From positions 1,364,001 through 1,428,000 of the forward strand of contig JBBPUQ010000011.1 in the NCBI GenBank assembly GCA_038501195.1: a stretch of 64,000 bases of DNA. The letters run 5' to 3'. Shown in pieces: positions 1 through 10,121 of the stretch; the stretch's first letter is position 1, and each line of letters starts with the position of its first letter. Both the position numbers and the translations under genes were made by a program. Under the pieces are notes generated by a model. That model ran no database searches and was not told where the DNA came from. It saw nothing but the letters and a program-made list of their open reading frames with translations. The DNA comes from Nemania diffusa. Taxonomy: Eukaryota; Ascomycota; Sordariomycetes; Xylariales; Xylariaceae.

Positions 1-562
1 GACCTATGATATAGGTTTCTACTTACAATACTATGCCAAATGGCCCTCGCTGTTTCAAGTTGCTGTCGACGACAAGGGGAACATACTCGGTTACAGTAAG
101 TCTTCATAGTGCGCCTCCCCATACCATACCATTACCCCTTCTAACCGCTTTCTCTCAGTCATGGGCAAAACGGAGAGTTCCCCTGATTACTTCAGGCGCT
201 CTGAGCATTACCTACCGTGGCATGCCCACATCACTGCCCTCACTGTGGCACCCGAGGCCCGCCGTCTGGGCATTGGCAAGATTCTTACTGAGAAGCTCGA
301 GGCTGGCGCCGAGGCCGCTGACACCTGGTTCATCGACCTATTTGTCCGCAAGAGCAACGAGAATGCCATTAAATTTTATGAGGGTATGGGATATAGTGTC
401 TATCGTGTTGTTAAAGACTACTATGGTGACAACGTCAACGACCCTACCGCCAGCGGCGAAGACGCTTATGATATGCGGAAGCCTACAAAGCGAGACAAGT
501 CCCTTAAGCACATTCGAAACGATGGGAGAAGCCACGAGGTTCATCCAGAGGACGTGTTCTGA
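1..562 (+). CDS. NAA20: N-terminal acetyltransferase B catalytic subunit (NAA20/Nat3), 5' end cut off by the window
   Basis: GNAT-family catalytic subunit of NatB. By family knowledge it transfers acetyl from acetyl-CoA to nascent chains starting Met-Asp, Met-Glu or Met-Asn at the ribosome. Exon 1 is partial (<1..95, reading from base 2) and ends in a run reading NILGY. An intron occupies 96-158 (GTAAGT start, CTAAC near 141, CAG end). Exon 2 is 159-562, so the join reads NILGY-I-MGKTES. The visible part is about 165 residues. The acetyl-CoA-binding R-x-x-G-x-G motif is seen as RRLGIG, followed by the family's FVRKSNENAIKFYEGMGY block and an acidic C-terminus. The N-terminal exon(s) lie outside the window. 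The stop lies only 49 bp from the stop of the convergent dehydrogenase, so the transcripts probably overlap at their 3' ends. The assignment is secure; only the missing 5' end is unknown. Confidence 0.93.
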
Positions 563-611
563 GCCGCCCAACTCATCAGCCATTCCGTGTCTCGTACCCC
601 TCTATTGCTAA

Positions 612-1644
612 TTACATGCCTCCATCGACGGACTGGACAGTTCCCGTCATATACTTGCTATCTGGTCCCAATAAAAAGGCGATTGCCAACCCAACCTCTT
701 CAGATGTGCCTTGGCGCCCAAAGGCGGCTTCGTCTTCAGGAGGCGCTCCTCTAACGAGTTTCGCGGGCGTGTAGTCGTGAAGCTTCCATGCCCTCTCCAT
801 CAGCGGTGTGAAGATAGCCCCAGGAGCTACCGCGTTCACTCGGACCTCTCGATGACCGTTCTCCTTGGCAGCAGTTTTGGTCAACCCGATGATGCCATGT
901 TTGCTAGCACTGGAGGAATTACCGGTGAGTAATGGCATTCCACGCGACGAATATCAGAAATTCCCCGAACCAAAAGTATACCCTCGGGAGTACCGATCCT
1001 CAATCAATATTGATATCCTTGGCAACGGGTAGACTTATTAAGGAATAAAGAACTCAGGGAATTACATACTCATATGCGCCGTACTTCGCGAAACCTATGC
1101 TGATAATTAGCGTCGCCTGCGAATGATAGAACATTCATTCAATACCTTTGAATCCATGGATTGAAGAAACGTTGACAATGGAGCCTCCATCGACAATTTT
1201 TTGAAGCTGGGCCCTTAGACAATACCTGCCAGCGGTTATTCGATCTGCACCTCATCTCGGAAACGACAGCTTGACTAACATGGTCCCGGTCAGGTTGACA
1301 GCGATAATCCTATTCCATTCATCGTCATCCAAGTCTTTGATCTCTCTAAGACCATGGTGTTTCCCGATAATCCCGGCGACGTTTGCGGCTCCATCGAGCT
1401 TCCCAAACTGCTCTACAATGCCGTTGATCCATGACTCGACCTCATCCCTTTTTGATATGTCTACCTTGGTGATACTGAAGGGGACGTTGAGAGGTTGGAA
1501 ATAGCTCTCAGCCCGTTCCATCGCATCGGGGTCAACATCAGCGATGCAGACGGTGGCGCCTCGCTTCGAGAGAATTTGGGCCGTAGCAAATCCAATTCCA
1601 CTAGCGCCACCAGTGACGGCAAAGACCAGTCCCGCGAGAGCCAT
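612..1644 (-). CDS. Classical short-chain dehydrogenase/reductase (SDR), four exons
   Basis: NAD(P)-dependent oxidoreductase with a Rossmann fold; substrate not predictable. Spliced as complement(612..909, 1070..1094, 1146..1225, 1280..1644), 768 nt and 255 residues, with phase kept at every junction. The cofactor motif TGGASGIG is at residues 11-18, an NVAG motif (NNAG-like) follows at about 90, catalytic Ser is near 143 in SIVNVSSIHG, and YDASK gives Tyr156 and Lys160. The C-terminus has the usual PG(A)IFTP and TGTVQSVDGG blocks. The YDASK motif is itself split by the 160-bp third intron, and exon 3 is only 25 bp, so unspliced translation loses the active site. The length is typical of classical SDRs. 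It is convergent with NAA20 and divergent from the glutaminase gene. There is no secondary-metabolite neighbour to suggest a pathway. Confidence 0.9.
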
Positions 1645-2977
1645 TCTGAAAGATTATGAGACTATGAGATATGTTCTAGCGAAGTTGATTTGATTGGAAT
1701 GTGCTGAAGATGGGCCTGCCGCCAACAAGTAGATTCGACGGAGCAAGATGTAAGTAAAGAGCAGAGATGTAAACCGACGCGTAAAAACCCAAGATATGTC
1801 GGCCGTCTTAACTCCCAACTCGTTCTCGCCCCGCGATCCCGTCAAACCCCTCTCGCTCGGGATAGCTAGTGCATTTTGTAGGAGTACGGCCCGGCAGTGG
1901 AGATGGAACGCCCAAACGAGCAAAGAGGGTGAAATGATTGGCGCGGAATAATTGACACTTCTAGTCCCCAGACCATGGCCGCACAAGGCTCGGTATTCCT
2001 CGCCGAGACAAAACGGGAAAGTATTCACCCCATCGCGTGCGTTTGGTGATATACCCGCGACTGCACAAGCGAAGAAGAAGCCCGCGTCGCAATTTGTCGT
2101 GCATGAATCATATGCTGAGGATGGTTGATGCTATATGGTGCATTTGGGGTTTCCCTGTTTCGTTATAGCACCAAGTCTAGTACCATTCTAGTTGATCCAG
2201 TTGGTCGGTTTGGGGACTGGTTTGGGGTTACAGTTATTGCTACGTACTTTGGATGCGAGAAGTAGGCAGATCTTGCTGGATGGTACCTCAGGAAAGCCTC
2301 CGGTCCCCACTTGCAGGTGGCTTTAGATAGATCGAGTCTGGACAAGTTGGGAGCCTGGAATCTGCATCTCGAGTGGACCGAGTTTGAGGATAGTTAGGTT
2401 ACCTTGACTAATTATATATGAGTATATAATTACCTATATACATACATATCAAAGTGGATATCCTGTACAGCTTCCACTTACCTACATCCTACCTACATCC
2501 TACCTACTGCGTACCACATGTAATTTAGTTACCTACCTCACGGTACTTCCTATGGTACCCTAGCGCGCTAGTGCCTATCTGTCTACTTGTAGTCTACCTA
2601 GTGTCTACTAGTCACTAGTGGCGCAACACGGGGGGGCTGAGCCCCACGGGGAAAGGTGATGTCACACACTCCCCCTAAGCCCTTTCTCAAACCTAGCTCC
2701 CTCAGCTTCCTGCCAGCCAGTTAATTGATTGGCTGTCTCCTGTTACGTCGTCTTACCAACCTGTAGCCTTATTCTCCTCACCTCTAGCTTAACTTCAACC
2801 CAAACATCCCATCGTCTGTAGACCCTATCGGTCTTTGCTACTCTATATATATAGTATATTGTACAGATTAAAACCACCACTGCCGTATATACATCGCCTC
2901 GACACCGTGACCTCCCGTTCGCTTCCGTTTTTAAACCAGATGAGGAACAACAAATTGGTATCCTCTAGTTTCCGGCC
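1645..2977. other. Divergent intergenic region between the SDR and glutaminase genes
   Basis: No supported gene. It must hold both promoters. Repeated TACCTA words occur at about 2470-2545 and 2590-2625, including three close copies of an ACCTACATCCT-like unit. A GC hairpin (GGGGC TGA GCCCC) lies near 2635-2648. An AT-rich run of TATATA is seen near 2843-2856, about 125 bp before the glutaminase ATG. The stretch 2662-2900 begins TGTCAC and looks LTR-like in texture, but I could not find target duplications. Confidence 0.6.
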
Positions 2978-5746
2978 ATGAAGTTGTGTCTCTGGCCCGC
3001 TGTCGCGGCTCTGGCTGCTACCTTGGCCGATGCCTCGGTCCTAACCCCCCCTGTGCTGCCGTTGATTGTGCGTAATCCTTATTTGAGTATCTGGCTGCCA
3101 CGCGCTCGAGATGCCCCTTGGAAGAATTGGCCTATGTTCTGGAGGGGGGAAAGCGTCGGCTTTGCCGTCATGGCCTCGGTCCCGCAGTCTCAGACTGTAT
3201 ATCCTTTGCTTGGTCGGCCCCAAGATTTCCTCGACTGGCAGAGCTCAAGGTGTGTATAGGCGACTCTACCTAGCTAGTATCATCACGCGCGGAACTAACC
3301 CATTGCCTCTCCCACAGCTACAACATCTCGTTTCCCCAATATGACGGTGCGGCTTTTGATGCTTCCACAACCAATCTGACTTATACGATACCAGGGTCCG
3401 ACATCAAAATTACCTTGTCGTTCCTTTCGCCGATCACGCCCACATCGACGCTTAGACAGGCATTACCCGCCAGTTACCTCACTTGCTTCGTTGAGGGCTC
3501 TACCGATGTGAGCCTCTATATAGATGTGAATGGGGAGTGGGTGAGTGGTAGCAGTCGGAGCAAGATCCAATGGAAATTTCACGAACCGCCACGCGCGCGC
3601 CAGTCGGAAACACAGCTGAAAACCTGGCGCATCACGCGGGCTCAGGAACAACACTTCACTGAGATTGCCGATCGTGCCGAATGGGGCATCCTCCACATTT
3701 CAGCGCCCAGTGACGTGAAATATCAATCTGGAGAGTCTCGACACATACGACGGCTGTTTGCGAAGTCGAATTCGCTGAAAGATGAGGTTGATGACTCGTA
3801 CAGAGGCATCTTCGAGGATGAGCCTATTTTTGCATTCTCCAAGACATTCAAGCTGAGCAAGAACTCGACTTCTTCTACGCATCTTCGCCATGACAGTATC
3901 GTGTTCACTTTTGCCCTTACGCAGGACCCGGTTGTCCAGTTCGCCTCCGCACGAGGACTAACTCTTATGCGACCCCTCTGGGCCTCGTGTTTCTTCACCG
4001 CTGAAGACATGATTCAATATCACTACAATGACTACGACACAGCGGTCTATCTTGCGCGGGATTACTCTGACCAGTTGGCAAGGGATGCGTATGCTTCTGG
4101 CTCGAGGGACTATCAAGATATTGCGGCCTTGTCTGCTCGCCAAGTGCTAGGCGCCACGCAATTCTCTGGAACTCCCGATTCTCCGATTATATTTCTCAAA
4201 GAGATCTCATCGAACGGTAATTTTCAAACCGTTGATGTCATATTTCCCGCCTTCCCGTTCTTCCTATACACTAATCCGCAATGGCTATCTTACCTCCTTG
4301 AGCCCCTTCTCGAGCATCAGTTAAGCGGCCAGTATCCTAATAATTACAGCATGCATGATCTCGGGGCGCATTTCCCCAATGCTACGGGTCACAGCGACGG
4401 CAACGACGAGTACATGCCTGTCGAAGAGTGCGGTAATATGTTGATCATGGGTCTTGCCTTAGCAAATGCTTTGAGAGATAATACACAACCTGCGTTTACT
4501 CCCAAAGCTCTTCCGCGCACGGGGACTCTCGGGCTAGGTCCTGAAAAGAGCCTATTGATTATGGATGCCTACGGCATGGATAAAACACACGAAGACATGG
4601 GAACTACGGGTGAAGAAATCGCTGCGAAATGGCTACGCCGCTCGTACAAGCTATGGACGAAGTGGACGGGTTACCTTGTCAGAGAGTCTCTGATTCCGGC
4701 TAATCAGCTCTGCACTGATGATTTTGCTGGCTGGCTGGCAAATCAAACCAACCTAGCTTTGAAAGGGATTGTTGGCATCAAGGCAATGAGCACCATCGCT
4801 GAAATGGTGGGCGAGGAGTCTGATGCCAAATATTTTGGAAGAAAAGCGGATGAATATATCGAGAAGTGGCAGGAACATGGGCTATCTAGAGACAAGAGCC
4901 ATGCTAAACTTGCCTACAACTGGTATGGCTCTTGGACAACGCTATACAAGTGAGTAGTCCTCGAGCGCTTTTTCTTGTTTTGTTGATCACTCCGAGAGTA
5001 TAAGTACTCTTTTTCGCGTTATAATAATGCGGCTGAAACCTTGGGCGCTGCCAAGAGACTTCCAAGTCGTGATCAGAATGATAATAGCTAACCAGGGGCG
5101 TTGCAGCATCTTTGCCGACGCTCTTTTATGTTTTCACTTGCCGGACGAGAATTCGACGACAGGAGGGCAGAGTACATCCTGGGACTCACATCAGACACCA
5201 CTTAGCAATACACACACGGCCAAGTCCAAGTCGAAGAAATTTATTCCCGACAAAATTTACCAGATGCAGAGCGACTGGTACCATAACGTGCTTCAGCGGT
5301 ACGGGTTACCGCTCGATAGCCGCCACCTATACACGAAGAGTGACTGGGAATTCTTCGCAGCAGCTGTAGCCAGCAAGAAAGTGCGGACGGAGATCTTACA
5401 GCATGTGGCAGGATGGGTGAACGAGACGGTTACGGGTGAGTCTAAACTTCGGCAGACAGCATTTTAGCATAGCAAATTGACGCCTACTAACGACTGAGCA
5501 ACTATAGACCGACCGTTCACAGATCTATACGACACGGAAGGCGAAGGAGGATTTCCGGGAATCAACTTCATGGCCCGACCTGTGGTAGGGGGTCATTTTG
5601 CTTTCCTAGCATTAGAGAGAGCATGCCAAGGCAAAGCAACAGAGGGACTTCTGTTCCTCGATTCCACAAACCCAGCTAAGATTGATGTGCAGCAAGCATT
5701 GGCAGCAGATGTCGCCGAAAATCAACCAGAAGTGGGAGAGCTGTAA
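2978..5746 (+). CDS. gtaA: Secreted glutaminase GtaA-type protein (DUF4964/DUF5127/DUF4965/DUF1793 architecture)
   Basis: Extracellular fungal glutaminase family; Aspergillus and Trichoderma members convert glutamine to glutamate plus ammonia. Spliced as 2978..3249, 3318..4949, 5107..5435, 5508..5746, 2472 nt and 823 residues. All junctions are in phase (for example LY-N-IFADALL across the 157-bp third-exon junction). The N-terminus is a typical signal peptide (hydrophobic VAALAATLA, then ADA). Recognisable family blocks follow: LIVRNPYLSIWLP, CGNMLIM, AYNWYGSWTTLYN, YTKSDWEFF and RPVVGGHFA. It is somewhat longer than the roughly 690 residues I recall for Aspergillus GtaA. Part of the excess is a Ser/Thr/Lys-rich insert after FADALLCFHLP and an extended C-terminus. 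It is a lone gene, divergent from the SDR. Enzymatic specificity is inferred from the family only. Confidence 0.88.
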
Positions 5747-7033
5747 TACCTAACAAGCACTGGAGAGCAAGCTTTTGACCTACCTAGATAAGAGTACACA
5801 GATTACAGACTCGATACACTAGAGGGATTGAAGCTTCGAAGATGGTGTACATATGATGTCTTACTTGTCACTTGTCTCACTTTTGAATATGATAAGTTGT
5901 TACATATAGGAGTCAGTCAGTTGATGTCTCACAGTGCTATCTTCAAGGAGCCTACAACGGGATGTAATGCAGGCACCTAAGCCAGTTACACAGTGCATTT
6001 TATAATATCCATGGCTAAGATTTAGGCAACCAGCTGCCAACAGGCTACTGCCTACCTACATAATACATAGATCGGGAGTATAAGTAGGGAGGTACACAGT
6101 ACACATACAGTCTCGAAATACAGTGTGACTTGCGTCTACCTAGGTACCTGAAATTTGCCTCCCCCAGTTTTTTCTTCTTTTCCCTTCACTAATGCGTCTC
6201 GAGCAATCTTGACGCTCTCGCCCAGCATTCCACCCGTTTCCCATCTTTTTTTTCTACGACCTAGGTATTCTGCACCAAACCCAAACCTACTACTGCGCGT
6301 TGTGCATGAACAGTAGGCTCGACATCACACATCACACATCCGCCACATATACTGCACTTCCTCTTCTTTGAACTCCTAATTCCTTATCAGCCCTTTAAAT
6401 TGACTCCCTAAAACATAGCAAAGGCAAAGGTGACAGGAAAGGCATAGCAAGCAGGTGAGTCGAGAGTTTTTTTCGTCGTCGGCTTTTGTCACGTTGGCTT
6501 TCCCGTCGCAAGCACGCGCATACCTACATGCATAATACACATAGGTACTGTACCTACCTACTCTGGATACATATACTACACACTGTGGTCCCCTGGTTCT
6601 CTCTTTCTTCGTTCATTGTTTTTTTCGTGCAACCACTCAGAACAAAAACAAGAGCAAGTACCAACCCAACCCCAGAGCCTCGTCTCGCCTCATCTCTCCC
6701 CTTCTCCCTCCCTCTCCCTCTCTCCCGTTCCCCATCCTCTCTTCCCTCCTTCCTTCTCATCCCTATCATACAATCAACCAAGTCACCACGCATCATTCCA
6801 ACTACAAGCTTCATCCTGGCAATTTGGTTAGGTACTTGCTTGTCCTAATCCACGTGATACCTTGTTTGCCTCATCGTCTCCCCACAATTCACAACCTTCC
6901 ACTAATTTCCCACTACAACGCTACACACTACGCGCGTCTGACCTAAAAAGCTCCCCCAAACCTACGCGCAATTGACTTGCCCATTGACTTACCATCACCA
7001 CGACCTAGATAGTGCACACTACCCTATTTGATC
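5747..7033. other. Intergenic region with a long pyrimidine-rich leader of the RNA-binding protein gene
   Basis: No supported gene. A strong pyrimidine tract (CT runs) is seen at about 6685-6765, with a further C-rich stretch up to the ATG at 7034. Several upstream ATGs are present at 6486-6620, so transcription start position matters for translation. TACCTA words occur at 6050-6150 and 6540-6560. Confidence 0.6.
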
Positions 7034-8347
7034 ATGGCGACCACTGCGATGGACTACGAAACCGCTAACGGAGACCGTTACGATGGTAAGCTTACCTTCC
7101 CTGCCGTGCGCCTGCGCACGCGTACATTGTAAGAGACTCCCTTCAACTAATTACCTGCCTTGCTCGTGAAATAGATGACGGTCCCCGCTACGAGCGTGAT
7201 CAGCGCAGCGCATCTCCCCGAGCATCTCGCGACGACGGCATTGACAGCTCCCGACGCCGATCTGCTTCCCCTGGCAATGTCCAGGCTAGCCGGTAAGCAA
7301 CTCCCGCCCAAATCTTGAATGGCCCGCCTCCCCTTCCTGTCTCCCCGGCATTCCCTATGAGGACGGCATCGAGTCCGACCATCACCTAACCGTCTACGTC
7401 AACAGGGCTCCCAAGGATAACAATGACAAAGATGAGGATGGCTCTGTGAACCCGGGATCTAACCTCTTCGTCACTGGAATTCATCCACGTCTTACTGAGG
7501 CCGAGGTCACTCGTCTCTTCGAGAAGTATGGCGAAGTAGAGAAGTGCCAGATCATGAAAGACCCCCACACCAAGGAGTCCCGAGGCTTTGGCTTCGTGAA
7601 GATGGTCACATCTGACCAGGCAGATGCTGCCAAAGAGGGTCTCCAGGATGAAGAGATAGAGGGTCGATCTCTTAGCATTGAGAAGGCTCGCCGTGCCCGA
7701 CCCCGAACCCCTACTCCCGGAAAATACTTCGGCCCACCTAAGCGAGGTTAGTGTTGCTCTCAGCTTCTCACATACAGTATTAACATACATATATAGAACA
7801 TGGGGGTCGTCCGCGCTTCGAGGACCGCCGTCGTGGGGGCGGTTACGGTGGTGGCTACGGCGGCGGAGGTCATTATGGTGGCGGCTACGGCGGTCGTGAA
7901 GACCCTTACCGCTATCGTGGAGGTGGAGGTGGAGGTCATGATCGCCCTCGTTATGAGGATCGTGGTGATCGAGGCTATCGTGAGGACCGAGGGTATGACC
8001 GCAACTATCGTGATGACCGAGGCGGATACAGTGGCGGTGCCGGTGCTGGTGCCGGTGCTGGTGGTGCTGGTGCTGGCAGAGAGGAACGTCACGACCGTGG
8101 ATACGAGCGCCGTGAACGCAATGACGACAGCTACAGTCGCGTTGATCGTTATGGCGGGCCCCGTGAGGATCGTGAGCGATACGCTCCTCGCGGTGGGGAT
8201 GAGCGACGTGCCCCTGGTTATGATAGAGGAGATCGTTACGATCGCCCTGATCGGGAGGGTCAACGAGCTCGTGACCCGGCTGCCTCTGGATATGGTGAAT
8301 CTGCCCCCCGAAACGAGGCCCGTGAACCTTACGCTAGTGCCCCCTAA
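7034..8347 (+). CDS. Transformer-2-like RNA-binding protein (single RRM, Arg/Gly/Tyr-rich tail)
   Basis: Predicted nuclear splicing regulator or hnRNP-type protein. Spliced as 7034..7085, 7175..7292, 7406..7746, 7797..8347, 1062 nt and 353 residues. The N-terminus has SR/SP dipeptides (RSASPRAS, RRSASPG), typical of phosphorylated SR proteins. One RRM spans about residues 76-150, with RNP2 as LFVTGI (77-82) and RNP1 as RGFGFVKM (116-123). It is followed by the TRA2-like linker RPRTPTPGKYFGPPKR. The tail is RGG/YGG-rich with a GAGAG run and many DR/RY/RD repeats, a low-complexity region expected to be disordered. The four-exon structure puts the RRM almost wholly in exon 3. The exact orthologue could be another fungal TRA2/SR-family member; the RRM call itself is certain. 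Confidence 0.92.
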
Positions 8348-10121
8348 TCCATTCCCAATAAGAGTTCTGGAGTCTGCTCAATGCTGCTAGTTGATTACTG
8401 GAGAGGTTTTGTCATCCCCTATAGGATGTCGAACTTACTCCGGCGGCGACGAGCAGCTTGAGCCCCACTGACCTTGTGTGCCCTATGGGCACGCTAATTC
8501 AGCGGATACCTTAAAAAACCGCGACCTTAGGAGTTTGTTTTCGGCAGGTATACATGGATGGAAAAGGCTTCGAGTAGCTCTGCTGTATTTCTTTTTCTTT
8601 TCCTTTCCAATTTTTTCCTTTCTCGTTTTGTTGTGCTATCAACTTCGGATATGTTGTTTCTACGAAAGGGGCGAAAATGCTAGGATGCTACGAAGGTTGC
8701 ATTAGGCTTCTTGTGCTATTCACACCTTTGCTATTTGTCACAGGAATCCGTCAGGGGCATTGTTGGAGGGAGTGTTTAGGTCAACTTGCCCACCCACGCA
8801 CACACCCAACACGTCCATCAACCTCTTGGCCCCGCCTCCGCCATAACCCTTTGCCCCGTGGGATCGGAATCGGCCTTTCAGCCTATCACGTGTATCATTA
8901 TTTTTTCCGGGGTTCTTTTCCAGCATGACGAGCATGACGACTGAGCCAGCTTTCAGCAACATTTTGCCGGTGCAGATATTCGAGACAGCTCTGCATTGGT
9001 GGTCCTGCAGAATGCAACACATAATTGATCGCAAATTCCCAAAGGTGCAACATTGAATCGACTCGACTCTAATACCGTAAACTCCCCTTGCTTATTCGCC
9101 ATAAATTCGCTACACTCAGCACATACAAAAATTCAATTCACCCATCAGCTTGCTGAATTGTATGACGAAATTTAGCCACTGTAACACCTTGGCCCTCTAC
9201 TTCTAGTGGTACTGCGCTCTCAGATTACATCAGTCCCTAGGGCCTCATGGCCTGGCACCTGCGTCTAGTCCTTAATATCTGTCACTGGTTCGATTTTGAC
9301 CAAGCAATCGAACTTGATTACTGATAGGTAAAGTATTTCCCTCCCCACCACTCTGCTAATAGAGCTTTCTTTGCGTGTCCTAGAAGCCAGGGGAGACAAT
9401 GGGCCGGAATTGACATGTGTTGTATTGGGCCACGAAGCCCGTACATGCATAATGGGAGAGTATTCCCGGAAAATACCTACTACTTGTTTTGCTGGTTCCC
9501 CTGCTTTTTCTCGTCTTTTCGAGTAGACCTCGAGAGAGGGAAGGCATGTATAAGAATTTTTAATAAAGGTTTGTGAATATACATTGAGATAGTGAATTGA
9601 AGTCCCAATAAAATCAATGGCAATCCAACATTCAGAGTTCCAAAATTATATTCAGCCTGAACGCGAGTAATAGTTGCTAGAATCACCATAGAACTTCCAG
9701 TTTAAGCATGCACAAGACTACCCGGAAAAACTGGCGGTTTTGATAGACTGATTTTTTTTTTCCGGTTTCGTCATTCAAGCAAGCTCCAGCTGGGTTGAGA
9801 GCATCTGAGCGCCTTCTTTGTCCGAGAAAGATAAAACGTTAGTTTCCGGAAGCGTCCCCTAATATGATAGTCACCTCCTGAAAAGGGGAACAAAAGAACA
9901 AAGCGTCAGGCTATAGAGAGCTTAAGCATAGAAACAACTCTAAGTGCTTTGTTTGCCAAGTTTCCTTCCACTCCCTTGTTCACCTCCCCAAATCTATAGA
10001 GTTCACGGGCAGCTCACTAAGCTAACTTATACAAGATACACAAATATTGAGTGATATTCTACTCATATCAAGAGAATAGGTGATTGATTCTAAGGGATTT
10101 CGAGGTTAAGGAAAAATCAGG
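8348..10121. other. Intergenic region, no gene seen
   Basis: About 1.8 kb without a coding region I can support. The first 350 bp are probably 3' UTR of the RNA-binding protein gene (T-rich at 8590-8630). The stretch from about 9040 to 10100 is AT-rich with short open frames of no recognisable composition. No tRNA-like A/B boxes were found. Confidence 0.55.

Noticed and set aside
2662..2900. Possible solo LTR starting TGTCAC upstream of the glutaminase gene
   Set aside because: No clear TG..CA boundaries with matching target duplications and no internal retroelement sequence; kept only as a texture note in the intergenic entry.
7760..8263. Minus 167-codon frame opposite the RNA-binding protein tail
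   Set aside because: It mirrors the Gly/Arg/Asp-rich repeats of the last exon and has Thr/Ile/Ala-biased composition with no family likeness.
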